A DNA stretch of 64,000 bases, from contig OX243815.1 in assembly GCA_945859605.1 (NCBI GenBank), positions 35,767,785 through 35,831,784 on the forward strand, given 5' to 3'. Positions 55,855 to 64,000 of the stretch are shown piece by piece (position 1 is the first letter of the stretch; each line of letters opens with the position of its first letter). The notes beneath the pieces were generated by a model. That model was given only the letters and a program-made list of their open reading frames with translations. It was not told where the DNA came from and did no database searches. Both the position numbers and the translations under genes were made by a program. Origin of the DNA: Lumbricus rubellus. Lineage: Eukaryota; Annelida; Clitellata; Crassiclitellata; Lumbricidae.

Positions 55855-56704
55855 TTTTGAAGTGTGAGTGACTTCATTTTCTTAGCCTCACACAGCGACT
55901 GGACGGTAGACTATGTTGAACCTGGTTAGCACTTGGTTGGGTGACCCTTCTTGGAATGCCATGCCATTTGGATCATCTCAGCCCTCCATTCCTTTGGGTT
56001 AGTATATGATGCAGCGTATAGGTTAGAAATTATGTGTTGGAAATAATGTTCTGCTGTTGAATAGCGGTATCGTGTTTGTCTATGAGCCAAATTCAGCCTC
56101 AGAACCCAGGCATGCATTTCAGATGCGAAATTTTCTAAGCAGGCAATGATGACAAACTCTACATCTCACACATGTATGATTATATATGTGACCCATCACC
56201 ACACAATCCAGTCATTTGTCGGTACATGTTATCAGGTAGAAAATGATCAACTCAAACCAGTTGAAATTGGGTAGTTACAAGCCTAAATACAAACTTTACA
56301 AAGTTTTGATTTATGCCTTTTAAAGTATGACATTGTTGACACTTGACTACAATCAGTTTTAAACTTCAAGTGAACAGCTGAATAAATTCTTAATTCCGAC
56401 ATGAAGTCTTATTTCAGAAGTTCTTTGTGTCTGCTTCCTTTCAGAGACGTGCTGTACAATGACACTTAGCAAGTAGAGTTTGAAATGTTTTTAGCAGCGT
56501 AGTTACTTTCAGTGAACAGCTGTTTAGTAAAATACAATACATGTATCATCCAAATTTAAAGTGAATATGAGTTTTTTTATATTTTGAAAGTACCGTAATA
56601 GACACATTGAATAAAGTAAAAATATTGCCATACGTTTGAAAAGTGCTGTACAACACAATGTTTTTGCTATTTGCTATGATGCTTTATAATTTAGTCTCAA
56701 GAGA
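55855..56704. other. 5' flank of NOP14
   Basis: No repeat or coding similarity seen. The word aatttag at 56690-56696, just before the start codon, could be a 5' UTR splice acceptor. No TATA-type promoter is convincing. Confidence 0.45.
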
Positions 56705-56875
56705 ATGGCAAAATCTAAAAAGTCATCAGCATCTCACTCAAAAGGCAAGAAGCTCGAAGCCATTAATCCGTTTGAGGTGAAAATCAATCGACAGAAGCAC
56801 AATATATTGGGACGAAAGGTCACAAAACATGAAGTTGGAAAGCCCTTCCAGTCTCGGAAGAAAGCAGTTGAAAAG
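56705..56875 (+). CDS. NOP14: NOP14 exon 1
   Basis: MAKSKK... to KAVEK, 57 codons, phase 0. Start chosen by match to the human N-terminus MAKAKK and the absence of an upstream in-frame extension. Donor AAAAG|gttaat is weak. Confidence 0.93.
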
Positions 56876-59800
56876 GTTAATGATCTTGCAGTTTTGATTA
56901 AATTCTTGTTCATCAGCTGTGTTTTATGTTCACAATCTAAAACCATTCCTTGATCTGCTATTTAAATTGTCAGAAGTCAGTTTGTTCTGAATAGGATCAC
57001 TTTAAAGGTTGGTTTTAAGTGCTACTAACACTCATGGACAATGCAGTTGCTTGGAAGACAAGCAGATAGACAAAGACAGACTATACGCAAGCAAGCATAC
57101 AGACAGAAATGACAGACTAATTCAGACATTTTGTTGCTTTGAAAGTTGAAAAACCTATTTTGTGTCATAATGTTAGCTTTGATTGTTGATTCAAGACTAA
57201 CATTTGGAATGTTCATTAATGCATGTGCACAGTGGTTTTCAGTTTTAAGGCTCCATGATTTGATGGACCACAATAGATTTTTTAATCTATTACTGAAATT
57301 GGCGTCATCCACCTCGACTATGGTCTGTAATGTTTCCTGTTGCCTGGATTTGAAACGCACCTTTCAGCTATTTGTAAAAGTGGGAGCTATTTTCAGATTT
57401 CAGCATATGTGAGACTGGCTGTAGTCAGCTTATGTCCTGCAGAGACACATGCAAACACACACAGACACACACACACTGGCAAACAATTTCGTTCATATCT
57501 TGCGCATGAATTTTGTTATAAGAGAATTTTGTACTTAATTTTTTTGAGGTTTTTTTATCATGTTTTTCCAGAGAAAGAAAACTCTCTTGGTGGAGTACAG
57601 TAATCTGGGAAAAGTGAACAGCATTGTTGATCGTCGAACGGGAGAATATGACAAAACTTTGAATGCAGAACAAAAGAAACTCAAGCGATTGGCAAGAGTG
57701 AGAAAGGTATGTCTCTATTTTTGAATTGTTTCGTTTTTTTACTAATTAAGCATGTAGCATATTCACCTGTTGTTTTTGAAAGAAATATGTTCCATGTAAT
57801 ACCACGTTGTATCAGCGTTGGGTCTTAAGAATGACTTCCTACATGTTGTTTATTTTATGGATCTGTTATTCTGAAAATGCTTCTAAATAGTTTTGTTCAA
57901 GGTTATTTTCGTCACTGTACTAGTTCTAGATGTTGTCCATCCGAAAACATTAAAAATTTCTTCAATGATGTGTATTTTCAGTTTCAGTTACATTTATAGA
58001 CTATGTAAAAAATGGCAATGAATCAATAAAGAAAAAATATAGACATTGTAATCTGGCTTTGAGATTATTGACTGTGCTAAGAATTCAGAGAGTGATGCAT
58101 TTAATTCATGCTAAGATAGTTGGAAAGAAATTTGAAATGATTTAGTTTTTCAAGAGCAGTTGGCTGCAAGTACTCGGCAATTGCACCATATTCACATATG
58201 TTTTGTAAAATTTATTGTGGGCCCTAGTCGAAGTGGCTGGTACTCAGCGACTATGCCGCACTGGCATCCACTGCGTAAGATTTTCTTTTCATCCCTCCCC
58301 CACAATTGGTAATTTTTGTTGTAACAGAAAGTTGCATTCATGACTGACTGACACTTTGTTCATTATGTTAGTAGTAGCAGAAATTTATCACAATATCTGC
58401 TTTATGATGTGCATTTATTACCATGTATGTGCACCAAAATGCTGATTAATTAATAAATATTCTTATATATTCTCAGGGACGTAACTAGCATTCTGCTTGG
58501 GGTGCTTGCAATGTAAGTTGGTAATAAATGCACATCATAAAGCAGATCAACGAAGCTGAGCCCCCCCCCCAAATAAATGAAGTCGTTGTATGCTTACGGC
58601 TAAATATTTGAACCCACTATAGATTCCTGCTACCGCACTTGCCATGCTCAAAGCTTAAGCCCCCTCCAAACGAAAAATCCTAGTTACGGCCCTGTATATT
58701 CTTATATTATCTGCCTTTGTCTTATTTTTTCCCTTTTTGCCCTTTTCAGGAGTTCTCAAATTGCAATTGCTGCATGGAGGTTTCTTACATAGATCTACTG
58801 ATTTAGAAAAATAATGCAACCTTTCATTTCAATTGTAGTTAAGATAATTGGGTAAAAGTGTGCACACTTGCTGTAATTATTGCTGTCAACATGTATGTAA
58901 TGTTTGTAATAATATGTATGTAGTACTATGTACGCATCAGAGCATTTGTGAATCATGTGAGGCTTTGATTTTGTTGAATTGCACTACAAGCTGGAGTCTT
59001 GCGGCTGCTGTGGACGTGTGTTTTAAATGAATTTTTTGATGTTGTGTTTGAAATGATGTTTTTGATGTTGTGTTTTAAATGATGTTCTTGATGTTGTGTT
59101 TTAAATGATGTTCTTGATGTTGTGTTTTAAATGATGTTTCAAATGATGACATTGTGTTTTAAATGATGTTTTTGATGACATTGTGTCTTGAAGTTCAACT
59201 TGGTTGATAGCGATGAAGAAGAGTTTGGTCCAGAAGAGACTTTGACACATTTTGGTCAGTCAGTTGCGGATGCTGATGGTGGTAACTGGAGCGACGACAG
59301 TGATGATGATGGAAGAATTGCTGGTAAGAGATGATGATGATGACCTCTTGATGCCTTGAACTGTAAACTATATGCATATGCGTAATTGCGTATCTGTGCA
59401 TACATGTTTTCTATTATAGTTTTGTCTTATATTTGTTTGCATGTTTGTGTCTGTATGCACACATTTGAATTCTCTGCTTTTGAAAGATTCTCAGCTTTGA
59501 TTTGCTCTGTTCATATTTATTTTTATGTAATCTTTTAACTGTTGTCTTGAAAGAGACGATCTTACAGTTTACACGGGAATCAAAGACTGAATGAAATATG
59601 TTTAGTGGCTTTAGACAACGCATGAGGATTTGCATATTTTAGCAATCCTTTAACAAGAAACAAACCAACTCTTTTGGTTCTGTTTGAACGAATAATCATG
59701 AGACTCTGTGATTTGCCACAATATTGTTTCTAAAGTTGTTGAAATCAGATATTTTGCTGTTGATCTCAGGTGACATTGTTGCTATGGAGCACTTCAGTAG

Positions 59801-62800
59801 TGGAGGAAGAGGAGGACTTCGGTTGGGTGAGGAGGAGGAGGGAGGGAATGGGGAGGAGAAGCGCAAGACCCACCAGGACAAACTGAAGGAGCAAATACAG
59901 AAGAAGAACATTGAGAAGGTAGACTGTGTCTTCATCAGAGTTTTGCTCAAAGTTGGGCTTTAATTCTACAGCTGAATATTTTGAATTATATTACTTGGCA
60001 GGTTGTAGGAAATCTTGCAGACTGAGGTTATCATTTAGGAGACATCTATCATTGTCTGACTGCACTTAGCACTCGATTATGTAACATGTGTAATTGTGTA
60101 TTGCATGTGCATAAGTGGCACCCTTTGAGCATGTTAAAAGCATTGTTTCCATAAACAACTCATGTGTTTTCAGCTACCAGCTGTTGACTTCAGATTTCAG
60201 TGGATTGGCAAGTTGAGTAGATTTCTTGAAGGGGCTCTATAGAAGTCCATAGAGTGAATGAATGAATTGCTGATTTAACCTTGATTGTCAACCTGTTGCA
60301 TTGGAATTGTTAAATGTTGACATTGTATCCTTGTGTAAAGCACCAGGTGTACTTGCTGATTGGACGTCTGCAAAGACTACTACAGCATGATTTCTGTGCC
60401 ATGAAGATTCACTTTCAGCGTACCCTGGACTGTTGCATGTTACTTTCAGTGCCATTTCTAAAGAATAATAGTTGTAATGTGATGTTATAATCAAAGTAAA
60501 AGTGAGGCTCATCTGTCACACATGGCATGTAGAGAAAGCGTTCCTTTCTTTCACTTGGTTCTTGAGCTGGCAGTGGATGAATCTCAACATCCTGGATATG
60601 GGAGCCAGTGCATTATCACAACTTGCCGTTTATTCCCTGCTTATCCCACTGGTGCTGAATTAATATTGCACTTGTTGACAGACGATCATGTGAGCAAGCA
60701 ACTTCTCTCGCAGGGTTGTTACACGGATCCTGAGTATTCATGACCCAATCATGACCAACCTACATGACCCATGACTGAGTGAGGCGAGTCTGTTACCGAT
60801 TGATCAGCATGTTGCACCAATTCATTTACGCTTTGTTTCTTGTTTTTGTATTTATTGATTCTGTTCCACTTTTGTTTCTTTTCAGTTTAATCGTGATAAG
60901 CAGAAGGATGAACTGCAGACACAGAGAGTTGAGATTGACAGTCAATTCACAGAATACATGTCTCTCCTTAAGGTAAGAGTAATGGTTACTGCTGCATTGA
61001 CTCTTAATTTTATTTTCAACTTACTCTATGTTTTACAAGAACAAAAATGTAAGCATTAATTTCTTATAGCAACATTATTTTAGGAGACAAATGCCAATGT
61101 AAAACTTAAGTATTGACATACACAGTTAAATAAACACAACTCGTTGACATGTGTGGGGAAACTAGTAGCAGTTTATGACTTGATTGAATTAAACTGTTGC
61201 ATCTGAATGTGTGTTTGTTATGTAATCTGATCAGTTTTTCTCCTGAACATACTTACTTAGTCCTTGCCGCACAGGTCTGCACATTGGGTCTCATTCCAAA
61301 ATATTTTCACACATCCCAAGTCATCTCTGATAGTGGTCTGCCAGGTTCCTTCGTGCTCTTCCTCTCTTCCATCTTTCACCAGTATTCTAGGACAACACCT
61401 GTTTGTCTCTGCAATCTTTGTCCATGTAAAAGACATGCTCAAACCACCCCCACTCTGCTGCTGCTGCTGCTGATTTCTCTATCATCTTACCCCATCTTCT
61501 TTCTTCTTTCTCCTTTTAATATACTGCGCCAATCTTGATTAATGCTGCGCTAAGTGTCCATCAAACTGCAGTTATCAGTATCGGTGATCATGTCGATCTG
61601 CTGTTGTTCATCTATCTCTCGCTTTTGCAATGTAGCTCAAAATGAAAACTAAAGTTTAGGAAGTCTCATTGATAAGTGATTGTTTGTTGACAATTTTTTA
61701 GAAAACTTTTCTGTAATTTATTGGCTGAGATTATAACTAGAAATGTTGACTTATTGATGAATTTAGATTTTTACCAAGTGCAAGCCTTTATTTTAAGACT
61801 TCTAAACTGATCCCGTTTAAAAAAAAATTCTTGTAGAAATTTCAAGAAGGAGCTAAAGAAAGGTCTGAGAAGGAAGAGGAAGAAAGAGGGAAGACTTCTT
61901 CCTTTAGCATGACACGGAAGTCTTTGCTGTTCGAGAGAAGAGGAACAGTAAGATTCTTTTGATGATAGTCTTCCAGCATAAAACATTTGTTACCAAGGCT
62001 CCGTTTTTGACAATATTCTTAGCCAATGCTCACATGATGTGTAGCTAGAACTCTCTTTTGGTTCTGTTTGCGCTAGCAGTAGAGTTACTGGAGAAGTTTC
62101 TGTTCTGCAGCATTTGACAAACTCCTGAGAAATGAACTTTCAGTGATATGTCTAAAGGATTTATCTTTTATCCTTTAAACTGTGTTGTCTCTTTAAATGT
62201 CTTGTTCTTTACTCCTTCAATGTTGAGGAGGAACTAAAATCTACTTGGAAAACAGTGTAGCTTTAAAGTGTTAAATTGTCATCCGTTTAATTGTTTTATT
62301 CTTTAAGTTGTCATCTTACTTCATAAAATGACTGTTTTCTGTATTGCCTGATCTCATTCTATCATGTTATTTTTAATGAAATTGTTGATGTTCTATGACA
62401 TTGCTTTTTAATGTTATTATTATTATTAAATTATTAATTATTATTATTATTATTAGTTGTTTAGTTACCCCATAAAATGTTGTGTAAGAAAGTAGGTACT
62501 TATTACCTGTAATTTTCAACCTACTCTTATATGATTTGATTTGATTTTGTTGCAGCCAGCAGAGCGTCTGAAGACTTCAGAGCAGCTGGTCAAGGAAGAA
62601 AAGGAGAGACTCGAAAGACTCGAGGTCTGAGTCGTCCGTTTCTATTTATCTTATAACTTATTGTTATCAACAGTAAAATTATCTTTATAAACTTGTCTTG
62701 CATTGTGAATCACTGTGCATAGGCTGTTTATATATTTCAGATCAGTGACAAGCTATATGGAGGTCGACTGAGCAAATAGTTATTTTCCCCTAAGGATGCT

Positions 62801-63397
62801 GTCCAGCCATTCTCTGTAAGATCTTCTTGTGCCGTCCATCCATTATTGTGTCCGTAGATCTGAATGAGCAAGTGCTATATAAATGCAGACAAATGATGTG
62901 TGTCTGATTGTCAGTCACATCCATTGGAGTGTGTTACACAGTCACCTGGAAGATGTCATTGCATGGTTGATGCGTTTCACAAAGACTCTTCCAGCTAAAT
63001 TTTTTGCAGGCCTCACAAGAAGGTTTTGGACGAGACACGGCACAAGAGAGAGTCTGAAATGTATAACGAACAGAAGGAGAAAGTGATCCCAATTGAGGCA
63101 AATGATCGGGACTGAGACAGATAGCAGTTCTCGAGAGTATAGACGGTTTTCGACGGTCAAAGATAGAGACAGTGAGAGGTTATAAGTCAATGGCGTTTAC
63201 AATTAGATGCATGCAATTTAATGATGTTGCAAAATTCCTGTTTGCTTTGTTAGCATTAATTTTAAGCAGATTTTTGTATTTGTTTGTTGACTTTAGGCTG
63301 AAAGGCTGCAGAGAATGAATGGATCAATGAGTGAAGTGGCAACTCTGTCTGCTGACGCACTGACTACCAATATTGCAGATCAATCAATTGATGTGCA
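56705..63397 (+). CDS. NOP14: NOP14 nucleolar protein, N-terminal part (continues past window)
   Basis: Eight exons join in frame: 56705-56875, 57572-57706, 59194-59323, 59770-59918, 60886-60972, 61837-61947, 62556-62624 and 63297-63397. They give 317 residues and two bases. Features in order: basic start MAKSKKSSASHSKGKK; NPFEVKINRQKHNILGRK (the NOP14 hallmark NPFExKxNRxKxxILGRK); a region ending RKKTLLVEYSNLGKVNSIVD-RRTGEYD; an acidic patch with TLTHFGQSVAD (family LTHYGQSLAD); HFSSGGRGG; DKLKEQIQKK; SLLFERRGTPAERLKTSEQL; and EERLERLEAERLQRM. NOP14 is a small-subunit processome component needed for 18S rRNA maturation and 40S assembly. The HEAT-like C-terminal half is beyond the window. Confidence 0.94.
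57572..57706 (+). CDS. NOP14: NOP14 exon 2
   Basis: RKKTLLVEYSNLGKVNSIVD, then RRTGEYDKTLNAEQKKLKRL and ARVRK. Matches the RTQTLLxEYxxxxKxxxFxDxRxGE region. Phase 0 at both ends. Confidence 0.93.
57707..59030. other. NOP14 intron 2, first part
   Basis: Mostly AT-rich. The only element seen is the hAT MITE at 58474-58694. Confidence 0.6.
58474..58694. mobile_element. hAT-like MITE, 221 bp, perfect 8-bp TSD
   Basis: CAGGGACGTAACTAG at left and CTAGTTACGGCCCTG at right are inverts. TATATTCT flanks both sides (58466-58473, 58695-58702). No coding. Confidence 0.9.
59032..59190 (+). repeat. 26-bp minisatellite (TTCTTGATGTTGTGTTTTAAATGATG)
   Basis: Five to six copies, the last decayed ones (GATGACATTGTGTCTTGAAG) running directly into the acceptor of NOP14 exon 3. 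Confidence 0.85.
59194..59323 (+). CDS. NOP14: NOP14 exon 3 (acidic, LTHFGQS)
   Basis: FNLVDSDEEEFGPEETLTHF, then GQSVADADGGNWSDDSDDDG and RIA. Acceptor TTGAAG has almost no pyrimidine tract, but the protein match and phase fix it. Donor CTG|gtaaga. Confidence 0.92.
59770..59918 (+). CDS. NOP14: NOP14 exon 4
   Basis: GDIVAMEHFSSGGRGGLRLG, Glu/Gly-rich EEEEGGNGEEK, then KTHQDKLKEQIQKKNIEK. Corresponds to AAHFGGGGGLL...RKELIEELIAKSK of the family. Confidence 0.92.
60220..60272 (+). mobile_element. short interspersed repeat, (GAAT)n tail fragment
   Basis: GAGTAGATTTCTTGAAGGGG...TCTATAGAA...GTGAATGAATGAA in NOP14 intron 4. Diverged from the 20678 copy. Confidence 0.5.
60886..60972 (+). CDS. NOP14: NOP14 exon 5
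   Basis: FNRDKQKDELQTQRVEIDSQ, then FTEYMSLLK; 29 codons, phase 0 both ends. Helical, charged, matching KxERQxQREDALELTEKLDxxWK of the family. Confidence 0.92.
61250..61450 (-). pseudogene. LINE 3' tail, same family as 32311-32740
   Basis: Minus strand GTWQTTIRDDLGCVKIFWNE, ending CADLCGKD and (TAAG)n-like sequence, parallel to TIREDLK...ADLHGMD. About 200 bp, heavily diverged. Confidence 0.7.
61837..61947 (+). CDS. NOP14: NOP14 exon 6
   Basis: KFQEGAKERSEKEEEERGKT, then SSFSMTRKSLLFERRGT. SSFSMTRKSLLFE aligns with family DxYDxxVRELxFE. Acceptor cttgtag, donor ACA|gtaaga. Confidence 0.88.
62556..62624 (+). CDS. NOP14: NOP14 exon 7
   Basis: PAERLKTSEQLVKEEKERLE and RLE, matching PSxRxKTExELAKEExEHLRKLE. 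Donor GAG|gtctga is nonconsensus, but the next exon continues the motif exactly. Confidence 0.92.
63297..63397 (+). CDS. NOP14: NOP14 exon 8 (last in window)
   Basis: AERLQRMNGSMSEVATLSAD, then ALTTNIADQSIDV and two bases before gtaaga. AERLxRM continues the family motif from exon 7. Downstream sequence to the window end holds no further exon that I can call. Confidence 0.88.
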
Positions 63398-64000
63398 GTA
63401 AGAAAGAACCATGTAGCATTGACTTATTTACTGGCCCAATTGAAGTATAAAATTTTATTATGAGTTTGTAGTTCACTTAGCTATTGCCATTTAATTACTT
63501 AGCTAGCTGATGTATGCACTTTTATAAAAAGCATGTTGCTGGTGTGATAACTAACCATTCCAGTTGTCATTAATCATTTCCAGACAATTTTGTCGTGAAG
63601 GATTAGGTGATGTCTAAGGTCATATAAATATCATGAGATTTAATTTTGAGTTGCGCTTTTATTGACTGATGCTTTTTTGTCGAAGTAGTGCTGGAGAGCA
63701 TTTGAAAAAAAGTATTTGAAATTGTAATTGAAATTAAATAAAATAAGATTATTTAATAATAAATAATCCATGATTGACAAGTTCGTATGATGGGGAAGAG
63801 CCTGCAGTGCCTCCTGAACATAGACTACTTACCCATTAGTTTAGTTGGACTGCGTATTCAAAGGGCGTCATCATCATTGGCACTTGCCACATTTTCAGCA
63901 TTGACCACAAGCGCCTCTGAAATTCAGGCATCACACATGATCTATCCATGCTGTGACAGATAATAGACATGTTTTAAACATTAATGTTGCATCATTCACT

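Noticed and set aside
63006..63113. Plus-strand frame resembling KKVLDETRHKRESEMYNEQK as an extra NOP14 exon
   Set aside because: It ends in a stop, and the exon-7 to exon-8 junction already reproduces the NOP14 LExAERLxRM motif without it.

Overview
The window is a piece of an animal nuclear genome. Four protein-coding genes are split by many GT-AG introns. The DNA is AT-rich and dense with transposons, minisatellites and microsatellites, and I see no bacterial-type operon. MAGI, Rab7, eL29 and NOP14 genes together with a diverse DNA-transposon load point to a non-vertebrate metazoan, probably marine. The phylum cannot be fixed from sequence alone.

Layout. (1) 1-30562, + strand: the 3' two thirds of a MAGI-type scaffold gene. 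Fifteen exons encode the second WW domain and five PDZ domains. They join in one unbroken reading frame of 974 residues counting the split first codon; the guanylate-kinase end lies upstream of the window. (2) 30563-33544: a gap between two converging genes, holding retrotransposon tails. (3) 33545-40644, - strand: a complete four-exon Rab7 gene of 211 residues, with a deleted hAT transposon and a deleted MULE in its first intron. (4) 40645-49477: a transposon cluster with no host gene that I can see. It includes a 3.3-kb inverted-repeat element whose arms are tandem arrays of an ATGGCGGACAAAATGGCGG motif. (5) 49478-53427, - strand: a three-exon gene for ribosomal protein eL29 (65 residues) with its poly(A) signal. 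Its introns hold two miniature DNA transposons, one of them piggyBac-like. (6) 56705 to the end, + strand: the first eight coding exons of NOP14, a nucleolar 40S-assembly factor, which continues past the window.

The four genes do not form a pathway. MAGI is a junctional scaffold, Rab7 a late-endosome GTPase, and eL29 and NOP14 serve the two ribosomal subunits and are divergently transcribed about 3.3 kb apart.

The most notable material is repetitive. I could define several DNA transposons to the base by matching terminal inverted repeats and target-site duplications: hAT-like (8 bp), piggyBac-like (TTAA), mariner (TA), a MULE (8 bp), and an unclassified 2.5-kb element (8 bp). Several insertions and minisatellites lie within a few tens of bases of splice sites. 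MAGI exon 5 is flanked by a transposon ending 31 bp upstream and a minisatellite starting within about 10 bp downstream. Rab7 exon 1 has a MULE 37 bp inside its intron. The acceptor of NOP14 exon 3 appears to have arisen within a minisatellite. I did not find a convincing new protein system; the new material here is in the transposons and repeats.
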